From the NCBI RefSeq assembly GCF_003265705.1, contig NW_020312788.1, positions 2,424,405 through 2,488,404 of the forward strand: a stretch of 64,000 bases of DNA, written 5' to 3'. Within the stretch, counting starts at the first letter, position 1. Every line of letters starts with the position of its first letter. Position numbers and translations under genes: made by a program. Below the pieces are notes generated by a model. The model saw only the letters and a list, made by a program, of their open reading frames with translations, was not told the origin of the DNA and ran no database searches. Below are positions 32,246 through 43,479 of this stretch, one piece after another. Source of the stretch: Callorhinus ursinus (taxonomy: Eukaryota > Chordata > Mammalia > Carnivora > Otariidae).

Positions 32246-33194
32246 AGTTTTCTCTGAAGTCTTATAGAACAGAAGATAGCTTGGGTTACTGGTTTGGGGT
32301 CTCAAGGACACCAGAATTTTGCTACCACCCATTCAGGAAAGAGATATACCAATTTGGGCAGCACTACACAATACATGAACTGAGTCATTGATATTAAATG
32401 ATCAAGGTCCCCAGGAAGTGACTGCAGTTCACTGATCATTGGCTCAAAGAACAGGAGGTCCTGTCATTGTTCTGTTCTCATTCCCTGGGATCTCTCACCC
32501 AAATCCCAATGACATTCTGTCTTGTCAAGTATGACCATGGTTTTCTTGTTAAGAAACTATATCAGATATATGTCTCTGTCACGTGCACACACACCTCCAT
32601 CCCAGTCTTGCATTCTTTTCTCTGTGCCTCATACTTTAGAAGTATAAGCTTCCTACTTTCAAAGGCTGTCCTTCCACCTGGCTGTTAATCCATGAGGGCC
32701 GGCTTGCTCAGTTTTCTCCTGTTCTTTCCCCATCATCAGTATCCTCGATCTCTTCCTTTACACTGACTCAAGGAGTCATGGTACCTGAGAAGTCACCTAA
32801 CTAGAACTAACAGTGGATGCTTGAAAAAGCAGCTCTCTGAAAAACAGGAGTCTCTTCTTTAATTCATGGGTACCTCACTAATACCTACAAGCACTCTCTC
32901 TTCTGTTTCTAAAAGGAGGCACAGATGTCCAGTGATCTATAAAAATCTTCATGTGATACTGTATTCAATCTAATGATCATCTTCTTTCTTTCTATACACT
33001 GCAAACTTCTTAAGCAAATCGTCTGTGTCTACTATGTCTTCTTGCCCACCACCCCCTTGTTACCTCCCACCCCCTTAGAATTCCTTGTGGGGATCACTCT
33101 ATGAAAATTTCTCACTGGAAGTCACCAACTCACTTGTAATGTGACATCAGAGCATCAAGGAATTTTTAAAATGTTAATAAAAATAAAAAGAAAT
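32246..33194. other. Unique sequence, no gene seen
   Basis: Pyrimidine-rich stretches open a few plus-strand frames with no motif. No repeat recognised. Confidence 0.4.
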
Positions 33195-33262
33195 TTTAGA
33201 GCTGGAAGATACTGTGGGTATTTATTCCAATTCTCTCATTTCACAGATGAACACATGTACAG
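33195..33262 (+). repeat. MIR-type SINE fragment
   Basis: 'ttttagagctggaagatact' and 'tctctcatttcacagatgaa' match a MIR-class consensus (agagctggaagggacctt, cattttacagatgagg). Confidence 0.5.
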
Positions 33263-34320
33263 TTCATGTGACTAGTATTCTCATTGGCCTTGATCTCCCT
33301 TGCAGTATTTGATATTGTGAATTCCTTTTTTTCTGAACAACATAGGTTAAATAAATAAAATATTGTCAATCTGATTTTTTTCTGATTGGTTCAAAAAAGA
33401 GGCCTGAGAAACTTTCCTGAGGATAAGCTACATTAGGCATGAGACAAGGTGACTATCCCGTGTTTGTTTCAATTCAGATTCTTGGGTGAGACCCCTATCA
33501 CCCCTCACCTCCCCCTCTAACCATTGATGTGTTAATTTACTTTCAAGCTGTTTTCATAATCATCAGAGGCTTTATTTATTTCTGAAAAAATTCAATATAA
33601 ATATGCTTTGTCTCTCTTCTCTGCTGGAGTTCCACTGCTTATACCTTAGAACAAATATCTTGTTCTTCTACCACAAGATATTCATTTGGTTATAGGATGA
33701 CTCTACTAACTAATATGCCTTAACATCAAACATTTTTCTCCCTTTTCTGAAATGAAGTTGCATCATTTTTTATTGCCAAGAAGTTCTCAGATGTAGAAAC
33801 AAGAAGGAGCAAGTCATCACTGCCCACCAGAACAGGGACAGGGTGTTCATTTGAAGAAGGAAAACTAACCTCTCTTCCCACTCTGCTTAAAGGAAAATAG
33901 CCTGGATCCATTCTCAAGTGGTTTGGAAATCTACTGGCTATTTTCAAAGTGCTTAAGATACTGGCCCAGGGAAACATATCCTGACCATGGTTAGAAATGA
34001 TGCTTGCCCATTTTAGACTTGTTTGTAGCACCAAGACTCTCCAGGTACAAAAAGAGCCAGCAAAATACAGTTTTAATGACACGGTTAGCTTTTCATGCAA
34101 ATGCAATGGAATTGCCTTAACTGAAATCTCAAAGCCATTAGGGGCATTTTTGAAGAAAATGTATCATTCAATCTTACTCCTTTTGCAGCAGGCAGCAATC
34201 AATAGTCTCACTACTTTTTAATTACTAAAAAGAGAAGCCCCATAAACTTATGGAAGCAGCTGTTGTGATATTTGATATTGGTAAGAGTAAGCAAAAGTTT
34301 CATTATTTGATATTTATACA
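33263..34320. other. Unique sequence, no gene seen
   Basis: A 126-codon minus-strand frame (33726-34106) exists with no recognisable domain, no codon bias visible by eye, and no splice or promoter context. Confidence 0.35.
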
Positions 34321-34450
34321 AATAAAGTATATATCTATAAGTATATTTACTTAAGATATAAGTATCTATAAATATTTATCTATGATAAATATATATTTAT
34401 GGATATAAGTAGTTTTTAGATAGATATATAAGATATATTTATATATGATG
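34321..34450. repeat. Low-complexity AT-rich tract
   Basis: Irregular repeats of 'tatatctataagtatattta' and 'gataaatatatatttatgga' type. Confidence 0.85.
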
Positions 34451-35004
34451 GAACAACTACTTTATTTCACCTTTTTGTGTGAGAAAAAGTAGGCCAGATG
34501 ATAAAAATAAGCAATGATCCTAGTTGTGCATGCAGTTATTTTCAGAATAAGGCAAAATTTCATCATCTTACCCAAACCTTTGAAGGACAGGTAGAAATCA
34601 AGTTAAAAAGAAAAAGAGAAGAGTCATAAGTCAATATGTCCAGTATGGGCCACTCAAAGTCCAGTCTCCTACATTCTATGCCTGAAATAGAACTCCCAAA
34701 CTCTAGCTGTGAGGGATAGCATGTCGGGGTGGGCAAGTTATGGTAGGGGGATTAGTGAGGATATGTGGGCTCAAGAGAAGAGGGAATTTAAATAAGCAGT
34801 ATTCTGGCATTCAGAATATTTGTTCCTGATTTTGAGAGAAAGAAAACAGAATGATACTCTATTATACTGAAATTAGTAAACAAGTAAACAAACTACCTGC
34901 CTGGGGTGAATGCCTTTACGAAAGTGAATTCCAAATGAAGACCTAGAATAAATCACAGAGATCTACTATAAGATAAATCAGCACACTTACAGCATACCAG
35001 GTAT
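34451..35004. other. Unique sequence, no gene seen
   Basis: No repeat or coding signal recognised. Confidence 0.4.
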
Positions 35005-35120
35005 AGAGCACAGCCCTGGGCATTTAGAAGGAGAATGAGACATGGTCTCAGCCCCGTTGGATCTCCGTCTTGAGTGAAGGGCGACAAGGAAATGAATGAT
35101 TAATGAACAACAGCATCAGA
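35005..35120 (-). repeat. LINE/L2-type remnant, minus strand
   Basis: 'taccaggtatagagcacagc', 'cctgggcatttagaaggaga' and 'atgagacatggtctcagccc' follow the antisense L2 tail pattern (tgccaggcactgtgct, gctggggatacaa). Weak match. Confidence 0.35.
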
Positions 35121-37945
35121 AGAGTGCATCAGGAAAATGTCATGTGACAGCTACTGAGAGTAGGGGACTCCAACATCTAATTAAATGTTCGAATGGGATG
35201 AGGGGGACACAATTTGAAATACATGCAATCATATGGCCAGGAACAGGAAAGGGGGTCAAGCTCCATGAATAATTCATGACTGAGAGATATAAAGCTCTGT
35301 TTCTTCTGTACTTTGTGGCAGCAGCTTTCACCTATTTTGTGAAGCACCCAACTTATTTCTGGAAGATATTATAGATGTAACGTGTAAGGACAGGGTTTTG
35401 ACCCTTTTAAATAAAGTGCTGACTTCGCAAACTGTGCTTTTAACGTAAGGTAGTATTCTGGGGAAGAGAGGTGATTTAAGAGACTTGCACACAAAGAATT
35501 CCTTCAGTGCTTCATGGTGGCTCCTGAATTGACGGAATGGGATGTGTTCACATGGCTCCTTAATACTAACTTAAAATATTCACTGCTTTCCCAAGGTGTT
35601 TGCCCTTCAGCAGTAGACAGGAGATAAAACACCCTTATATGTCCTTGAGATTAGAACAAGAACAATTTGGCGGACTAACATCTTGATTAATGGAAATATT
35701 CTAGTTCATGATCACCAGAAAATTCTCTTTATTTTGTTTTGTTCAATTATTATAGTCACTGAAAAATATTTTACTATCATCTGATGGTTTATAATCTGGT
35801 ACTGCTTCAACTTAAATCCTGTGATTGCACAGCACTGCAGGAAACAAATTAGGAGACTAAACTGGAACATAGGTGACCCAGAGCACTCCCTGGAGGCTAT
35901 TTTGGGAAATAATCTCCAACATTTCCTTATTTGATTAGCACACACTGCTGTGCAGGAAAGTTAGAGTTAACAGACTATTCCATCTCATTACATACATTTT
36001 ACTACATATATATTTCAATTAAAAAGTGATCTAAAAATGTTAGGTAATTAAAATATTACTTCTTTATTTCTCAGAATTTTAGAACATTTGGAATTGTTTC
36101 TAGCTGGCCATTCTTACATGCCACTCAAAAATGGAAGGTATTCAGAATCCTTTCTTCAACCAATTTTTAGTAAATATTTCAATGAATGCTTCATACAACA
36201 TTTCATCCTAACTACTTAATATATAACTCAAAGATCATGATATAATGTATTAGCAACCAACAAATCAAATTAAATATTTATTTCCTGACGACTCTATTTA
36301 AGGCACGGGTTGGGGCTGTGTGGGATATAAAGCAGTCTAAGACACCAGGGTGTGTGAAAATTAGGTGTGGGTTTGTATGCAGTCCATTCAAAAAAAGGAA
36401 GTTAAGACAGCTAAATTGGGTTGGGTGCAAGTTGCTCTACGAGATGTGGAGTTTGTTATGAATTTGAGGTTGGGTACCTCACCTGACACTGATATGAGAA
36501 GTCCCTGATGGTGGCTGGGCACAACTGTCCAGGGCCCTTGGACAGAATTAATTACCATGTCAGAACAGTCTTCAATGTGCACTTACCTTCTTTGGTGGTC
36601 CCATGGATGGAGGAATGATTTTTTTTTTTCTTTCTACTTCTCCTTCTCTTGAACAGTTGTTCCCTCCCTACACTGCCCTGCAACCGCTTGACCACTTCTT
36701 CTCTTTGTGCCTTACTTATCAAGAGCCACCGTGCCACACATCCCCATCCTGCCCTCAACCAGGCTCCTAGTCACTGCTTGCATTTTCAGTCTATTTACTT
36801 GAGCTCTGATTTTCCTTATATATATTTAACTCCTCTATTTCCAATTCTTGGACATTTAGCATTCCCCAAGCATTTGTTTTATTATCTGCTGTGGACAAAG
36901 GCAGATAATAACAACTGCACAATTCTGTTTCTATAAATTCTGTCTGAGTAAATGATTCAGTGGCTGGAATTCCCCCACTTCTGAAAGCTACTGAGTCACT
37001 GCCATCTTTGTCTTCTTTGACCAGACTATTCTGTGTCATAAGGAAAGACACACGTGGGCTGTAAAGTCTCAGTCGTGGTTGCACCAAACTGCATGGGAAA
37101 TTCTAAAATTTTGTTTATTCATTTAAGAAATATTTATTGATGGTTTTGCAGTGCTGAATGTTCCTGGGCTCATGACCTCATCAATGTCTATGTCCCCAAC
37201 AGCCACACTGTGCCTTTCACACAGCAGTCTCATGGGAAAGTGCACTGAAGAGATTTACAAAGAATAAATGGCTCCTTGTCTATGAGGAATTTATAAAGTG
37301 TTTGCTTCCTTGTGTAAAGACATAAAACGTTCAGTGATAAAACATAAGATACATCCCCACAAGAAATAGGATGATTCCAGGGACGCCTCTGACACTGCGG
37401 TTCCATCTCCCTGACTACACTGCCACCCCAGAGATGACATTCAGAGGTATGGACAAGGTTCTGAGAATGAAAGGACACAGTCAAGGTGGCCTTCAACATT
37501 GGCGTAGAGCCCTACACACCAGGATTCTGCAGGAAGGGTTTCTGGGATGGCGCAGGTACTGGTCTAGACTGAGAAGTAGGCAATGGTCAGGGACAAGGTG
37601 GTCCAGAGCTGAGCTGCTGAAAAGGGACTCAGCATGGACAGAGTGGCCAGTTAGCAGGAGAGATCCAGGGACCACAATAGGGAGGTGAGGGTAAGTGCTG
37701 GAGAAGAGAACCAGCCTGGTACACAGCTGTATCTTATCATAACATAAGAGAATTGAAAGAGCTGAAGTAGGTTCTTCGTCTGTTACAGGATTTTCCACAA
37801 AGCATCACTCTCAAATAAGTGAGATTCTCAATCAAATATAGAATTTGCAAACCTCTGGCCCTGGCATTAGACTTTATTACAATACTCAGATTTTTTTTTT
37901 CAAACAGATGAAATGGCCATATAGAATTTTATGATGCTTTGAACA
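35121..37945. other. 2.8 kb mostly unique DNA
   Basis: AT-rich with no young insertion. A short L2/MIR-end-like piece ('ttcatttaagaaatatttat', about 37118-37140) is the only repeat noted. Overlapping frames at 37371-37798 on opposite strands have no motif. Confidence 0.35.
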
Positions 37946-37953
37946 ATCATATC

Positions 37954-38149
37954 TTTTTTAAAGATGCACTTATTTATTTGAGAGAGAGCGAGCACGAACA
38001 TGAGGGGCAGAGGGAACGGAGAGAGAATCTCAAGCAGACTCCCTGCTGAGCAGAGAGCCCGACACGGGGTAATCACATGACCCTGGGATCACAACCTGAG
38101 CCAAAACCAAGAGTCGGATGCTTAACTGACTGCACCACCCAGGTGCCCC
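37954..38149 (-). mobile_element. Can-SINE
   Basis: The minus-strand head is 'ggggcacctgggtggtgcag', with the 'tgtgatcccagggtcatgtg' body and a T-rich/GA-rich tail at 37954-37990. Diverged duplications 'aacaatcatat' and 'aataatcacat' flank it. Confidence 0.9.
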
Positions 38150-38494
38150 AAATAATCACATATTTTTTTCTCCTCCCAGCAAAGGGTTCTCTGCAGTGAT
38201 TGGGAGGGAGGAAAGAAATGCTTAAGACATAAATTCTGCGCAGAGAGCATTACTAGGATACTGCATTTGTTGTTGTTGATTCGAGTCACAAAAGGAAAGA
38301 GCTTACTTTATTGGGAGCATAATCTGCCCATCTCACATACAGTATTAAGAATACCTGCATGTCTTTTGTCTAAGGTAGACAATACTTCTAGAGAACATCC
38401 AAAGGCTGAATACATGTAACACATCACTCCCTTCACTGTTTTTTGTTTTTTGTTTTTTTTTTAACTCATCAGACTAATTCTTAATGGCCCGGCC
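38150..38494. other. Unique sequence
   Basis: It contains TTG repeats near 38268 and a T-rich run at 38437-38462. Nothing coding recognised. Confidence 0.4.
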
Positions 38495-38712
38495 CAGGAG
38501 TTGGCAAACTTTTTCTGTGACGAAATAGCTGGTAAATAATTTAGGATTAGCAGGTTATATATTCTGTCCCAACTAGTCAAGGCATTGTAGCAGAAAGCAG
38601 CCAAACACAGTATGTAACAAATGAGCAAGGTTGTGCTCCAATAAAACTTAATTTATAAAAACAGGCAATGGGGTTGATTTGTCCTACAGGTCATAGTTTT
38701 TTGACCCCTGGT
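38495..38712 (+). repeat. hAT-type MITE (ggcaaactttttctg family)
   Basis: It starts 'caggagttggcaaacttttt', continues with 'agctggtaaataatttagga', 'tccaataaaacttaatttat', and ends 'agttttttgacccctgg'. These are the two ends and AATAAA-bearing middle of a common mammalian hAT MITE. A second copy lies at 55140-55368. Confidence 0.75.
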
Positions 38713-39795
38713 CTAACCTTTTAATCTTGAAATTATATAAAAATTATTATGTTCACATCAAAGGAAGCAAAACATTGCAAACACATTATTTTTATCCATC
38801 TCTACCCAACATTATGAAGATATTAATTGATGCAAATACATGTATTATTAAAAACATACCAAACTACGTAATAGCCAAAAGAGTTTAGATTTCATCGCTG
38901 ATCTCTAAAATATATTTAACACAGACCAGCACCGAGAAAAATCTGTCAACGGATTCTAGAAAAACAAAAACAAGAATCCAGCTTCTCCAAATCTGTGAAC
39001 TCTGAGACATATCTTATATCTTATCAGATATTCAGAAAAGCATATAAGCCATGCTACTTTGGTAAAGTATGTCTTGAAAACAAAATCAGAGAAGATGATG
39101 ATATTCCTATACCATCTGGATGAATTTCATATCTTATTATGGAAAATGATAAAAGAATGATCTAGGCTCTTCTGTAACATTTTTTTCTTTTTAATTGCAG
39201 AAACTTTCAGAGAGTACAAATCTGCAAATAATTCTCCTACTTTGCAGGACAGAGATGCACAGAAAACCACCTTCTGAGATGTGACATGCTCTGTCTGAAT
39301 AACAGCAGAACCACTGAAGGTTCATATTTGACTCTAACCTTCCCATAGCCAAGGGGTTAGCATTTGGTGGGACATGAATGGAGATGTGGAAAGTCATCAT
39401 TAGACCACAGGAAGAAGTTCTGGCAATTGTGGTATGCCCATTCATCACTGGATAATGATCTGTCAATCTGTGATTCGTAGGAAAGAACTAGCCTGACATT
39501 TACTTGCATTTTACAAAATCCTGTGAGATTCTGTGAATAGTAATGGTCACTTCTCATGGCTCAGGATCAGTATTGTCACTTAGAATTTGAGGGATGGGCA
39601 ACCTGATGCATATCCAATATTATATGCTCACTGAGTACTAAAAACAGAAGTGACTGAAACAGGATGATCTGAATCTCGTAACTGGAGAGAGCATTTTAAA
39701 ATTTTATTTCAAAAGTGTCTATGATTATGATCCTTAATCTAGACTAGCTGGAGCCTACAAAATGTAATAAAAATTTCTAGCTACTTGGCCATAAT
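38713..39795. other. Unique sequence, no gene seen
   Basis: Two overlapping minus-strand frames (39191-39557) are in different phases and carry no motif. Confidence 0.4.
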
Positions 39796-39810
39796 GGGAA
39801 TTTCCCTTTC

Positions 39811-39999
39811 TCTTTTAAAGATTTTATTTATTTATTTATTTGTCAGAGAGAGAGGGAACACAAGCAGGGACAGAGGGAGAGGGAGAAGCAGCCTCCCCAC
39901 TGAGCAGGGAGTCCAATGTGGGACTCGATCCCAGTACCCTGGGATCATGACCTGAGCCAAAGGCAGACACTGAACTGACTGAGCCATCCAGGTGCCCCA
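39811..39999 (-). mobile_element. Can-SINE
   Basis: The minus-strand head is 'ggggcacctggatggctcag', with the 'aggtcatgatcccagggtac' body and a tail seen as 'ttttatttatttatttattt'. Duplications 'gggaatttccctttc' (39796-39810) and 'ggggatttccactttt' (40001-40016) flank it. Confidence 0.95.
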
Positions 40000-40047
40000 A
40001 GGGGATTTCCACTTTTAATAGTTAATAGATTTTTAAAAATCATTAAT

Positions 40048-40265
40048 ATTTACAAAGTACTTTATAGTTATAGAACTAAAGCAGTATTTCATTTGATCCT
40101 TAACATTTCCTGGTAAGGTAGGTGGAACAGTTACTATTATTCTTATTTTCCTGATGGGGACATAGATGTAGAGAAATTAAACACCTGGTCTTCAGACACA
40201 CAGGGACGGGGAGAACCATGACCCAAAGCACGTAGTCTTTCTACTGACTGCACCATGCTACTTCC
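40048..40265 (+). repeat. MIR SINE, long copy
   Basis: 'caaagtactttatagttata', 'atttgatccttaacatttcc', 'ggtaaggtaggtggaacagt', 'atagatgtagagaaattaaa' and 'actgactgcaccatgctact' follow the MIR order. Confidence 0.65.
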
Positions 40266-40539
40266 CTGTCAGGATCTATGTAGATTTGCCTTTTTTGTTT
40301 ATATTCTATTGTATGTCTGGCGGATGATGATGCTTACAATATGGTGTCTAGGCTGGGCCAGAATGATAAGAGACAATCATTTTGAAATTACTCTTTTTTA
40401 TGTAATAACTGCCAAAAATGTATCTCATCAACAGCTTTATGGTCTAATCCTTAAAGAAGATAGCATTGTATTGGAGGAAGAACAACTGAAGCTTAGCAAG
40501 TACTTACTGAATTGAACTGATGTCAGGAGAACATAGTCC

Positions 40540-40655
40540 AGAGAAATGGGGTAAATCATTGACTAAATGAATCAGTTTTCTTTGTGTAATAAGGGAGAAA
40601 CTGCCCCTATCTACTTCACAATGATTTAAAAAGCTCAACTGAGAAAACAAATGTG
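40540..40655 (+). repeat. MIR SINE, central part
   Basis: 'gaatcagttttctttgtgta', 'ataagggagaaactgcccct' and 'atctacttcacaatgattta' follow the MIR core. Confidence 0.45.
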
Positions 40656-40675
40656 AAATTGTTCAGGATGAAAGA

Positions 40676-40800
40676 GTACTTAATGCACCCAACAAATACT
40701 GAGTAGCCATTGTGGGCAAGGCATTGTGATGCATGGTACAATGATATTGGGCACAATCTACTCTCTGCCAATTGAGTTACAGCTTTGTAAAATAGGGGAA
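40676..40800 (-). repeat. LINE/L2 3' end, minus strand
   Basis: 'caacaaatactgagtagcca', 'ttgtgggcaaggcattgtga' and 'gggcacaatctactctctgc' match the antisense L2 tail. Confidence 0.5.
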
Positions 40801-42110
40801 ATTGTTAGGAATTTCAGGGATTACACAGAAATGGAGTTGAGGAAAGACAGATGCAGATCAATGAAAATGGTAACAGCTTACAACGATGGGCTTAACCTCA
40901 AAAATGATAAAATCACTGATTGTCCAACCATAACATAAAGGCTAAAATACATAGACTTCTGAGTAGATGCAGTAATGTGAAACACATATCCAATTTCAAA
41001 GATTTGGTGTGCAAAAAAAGAATGCAAATATTTTGATATTGATTACATGTTAAAATGATATTATTTGGGGTACACTGAGTTAAATAAAACATGTTATACC
41101 AAAAGATGTCACCTCTTTCTTTTTACTTTTTTAATGTGGTTACTAGAAAGTTTAAAATTACTGTGAAACCTGAGTTATATTTCTGTTGGACAGTGATATT
41201 CTAGAAGGATGTATTGTGGCCAAAGGTAAAATCTGGGCAGTGTATGATTCTGAAAAGGCTAATCATGGTGGATGCTGTCTTGGTGAGACACGGACTGAAG
41301 ACACAAGAAAGAATGAGCCAAGTGTTATCAAACCCACAAATTACAAAAATTCTGATGGCTCATGTGGGAACACAAGTATAGTCAGGAGGAATCTGGAAGA
41401 TATTGCTGAGGATTCCAAAATAAATAGACTGAAAACTAAACGAAGTAGAGGGCACACAGAATAATTTTGTTTCTTCTCTCACCAGAAGCACAAGTATTTG
41501 AAGGAGAATGAAGTTTATAAAATGCTTGTTAGAACTGAAGTCCAATCTACCTCCAGCACCTTCCCTCCAGTAGCCACTGACTGTTTCACACAAGAGTCTC
41601 TATGTAGTATAATGCTCTATTTAGCTGACAAAGCTTCTTAGTACACTCAGCCACAGTATTTAACACTGATAATCCAGTTATCTTATTTACCTCCAGAAAA
41701 TGTTCAGAAAATAATTTATAATCTCTAGGCCCCCTCAAATTATAAACCAGAAAATTATAAACCTATCAGTGCTCAACTGCAAGTGCCCCAAGGAGCAACG
41801 AATTCTCAGTACCCAGCCCCTTACTGGTTGGTTACACAGTAAGTACCCAAAAAATACTCACTAAACACATTTTTTAAGATGGTGGTATACTGAAGGTAAA
41901 AGTCGACACTTAAAACAATACAGAAAAGGCAAAGACTGGAAATTTTAGGCTGATAAGTTCACGGTTGCAGATAGATAATCAGATGGGGGTGAGTGCCTAG
42001 AAATGAAGAACCAGAAGCCAATAAAGGTTTCCTAAAATCAAGTCATGCCGGTGGGCCTCATATTTTTTTTCACCCTGCTTCTACATGTGCAGAGGATACC
42101 ATAAACAAGA
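40801..42110. other. Unique sequence, no gene supported
   Basis: The 92-codon plus frame 41186-41464 is hydrophilic (Lys/Asn/Thr-rich) with no recognised motif. Its flanks lack convincing splice or promoter signals. Confidence 0.4.
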
Positions 42111-42154
42111 GAGTAAATTCTGACTTTCACAAGAGTAAATTTCGACTTTCACAA
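42111..42154. repeat. 22-bp tandem duplication
   Basis: 'gagtaaattctgactttcac'+'aa' (42111-42132) is followed directly by a copy differing at two adjacent bases (42133-42154). Confidence 0.9.
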
Positions 42155-42184
42155 GACCTTTGACAAAGTCTTTGATTACACCTT

Positions 42185-42199
42185 AAAAAAATGTGGGGA
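42185..42199. repeat. Target-site duplication, left copy, of the transducing L1
   Basis: 'aaaaaaatgtgggga' recurs at 42806-42820, beyond both the L1 and the extra non-L1 segment. This defines the insertion as 42200-42805. Confidence 0.9.
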
Positions 42200-42640
42200 C
42201 ATATAATGTATTATTTGTTTCAGAGGTACAGGTCTGTGATTCATCAGTCTTACACAATTCACAGCGCTCACTATAGTACATACCCTCCCCAATGTCCATC
42301 ACCCAGCCACCCCATCCCTCCCACCCCCCCACCACTCTAGCAACCCTCAGTTGGCTTCCTGAGGGGGGAAAAAAAGATAGCAGGAAGGCAAAAATGAAGT
42401 GGGGGGGATCGGAGGGGGAGACGAACCATGAGAGACTATGGACTCTGAGAAACAAACTGAGGGTTCTAGAGGGGAGGAAGGTAGGGGGATGGGTTAGCCT
42501 GGTGATGAGGGCACATATTGCATGGAGCACTGGGTGTTATACGCAAACAATGAATCATGGAACACTACATCAAAAACTAATGATGTGATGTATGGTGATT
42601 AACATAACATAATAAAATAAAATAAAAAAACAAAGAAAAA

Positions 42641-42780
42641 CAATATGGGACTTGGAATCAGGAATGGTAACAAGTCCAGGGAATAATGAAGGCAAAGACC
42701 AAGGTGTAATTTAATATACAGCATTGTGTCTGAATAAACTAATGTATAGTGTATATTTATAAATAAAATTATTTACCTAT
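42641..42780 (+). other. Putative 3'-transduced flanking DNA carried by the L1
   Basis: The segment begins 'caatatgggacttggaatca' and ends 'ataaaattatttacctat'. It has no L1 similarity and no counterpart in the other L1 copies. It lies between the L1's own A-rich end and a second A-rich tail, inside the duplications. This is the expected structure when transcription reads past the L1 poly(A) site. Confidence 0.8.
42762..42767 (+). terminator. Poly(A) signal used by the transduced transcript
   Basis: AATAAA lies 13 bases before the second A-tail (42781 onward), within the normal 10-30 base cleavage distance. Confidence 0.75.
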
Positions 42781-42820
42781 AAAAAAAACCCAACAAAACA
42801 AAACAAAAAAAATGTGGGGA

Positions 42821-43263
42821 AATAGGCATGATGACAGAGCAGTTATGAGACAGTAATAAGTAAAATCATAAAGACAGACTGGTGGTTGAAAGACTGAGGC
42901 CAACCCAAAGAGATTCTTCAGTAGTGTATGAGGAGTCCCTCTGGGTCAACTTTTTTCTTCAGTGAGTTGGGGGAAGCATTAAAGGCATATGCTTATGTAG
43001 CAGAAAGGTGGGAGGGATAAGTATGGCGCTGGATGTAGTTCAGAAGACCCTAACTGGGCTAGAATATTTGAAAACAGCATTATGAATAAATGCAGTCTGT
43101 ATAATTAGGTATACAAATAAATCATAATAGAAACAAAAATACATAAAAATGAGATAAATTTAGGATGAGGAAGATCTAGTCTGGCAGGAGCTCAGATGTT
43201 TATCAGATCACCGACAGTACAATGTCATGGTTGCTTACAGCTAATGCAATGGCAAGCTGCATT
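42821..43263. other. Unique sequence, no gene seen
   Basis: No repeat or coding signal recognised. Confidence 0.4.
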
Positions 43264-43282
43264 AAAGAAATGTTTAGTTCTA

Positions 43283-43462
43283 GGGGTGCCTGGCGGGCTC
43301 AGTCGGTTAAGCTTCTGCCTTCGGCTCAGGTCATGATCCCAGGGTCCTGGGATCAAGTCCTGAATCGGGCTCCTTGCTCAGTGGGGAGTCTGCTTCTCCC
43401 TCTCCCTCTCCCCCTGCTTGTGCTCTCTCTCTGTCAAATAAATAAATAAAATCTTAGAAAAA
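43283..43462 (+). mobile_element. Can-SINE
   Basis: It starts 'ggggtgcctggcgggctcag' and has the 'cggctcaggtcatgatccca' body, a CT run and an 'ataaataaataaaatctta' tail. Duplications 'aaagaaatgtttagttcta' (43264-43282) and 'aaagaaatgcagttcta' (43463-43479) flank it. Confidence 0.95.
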
Positions 43463-43479
43463 AAGAAATGCAGTTCTAA

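Larger units (their letters stand above)
42200..42805 (+). mobile_element. LINE-1 insertion with 5' inversion and probable 3' transduction
   Basis: 42200-42363 is the reverse complement of 3' UTR part 1, from 'acatataatgtattatttg' back to 'cttcctgag'. About 42367-42620 is forward part 2 ('aaaaaaagatagcaggaagg' to 'gtgattaacataacataata'), followed by an A-rich end (to about 42640). Then come about 140 bp of non-L1 DNA with its own poly(A) signal and A-rich tail. A perfect 15-bp duplication encloses the whole. No ORF2 sequence is retained. Confidence 0.9.

Noticed and set aside
33726..34106. 126-codon minus-strand open frame
   Set aside because: No recognisable motif, promoter, splice or poly(A) context. 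Its length is within chance for 64 kb of six-frame sequence.
41186..41464. 92-codon hydrophilic frame
   Set aside because: No motif, no convincing start or splice context; AT-rich sequence commonly gives Lys/Asn-rich frames.
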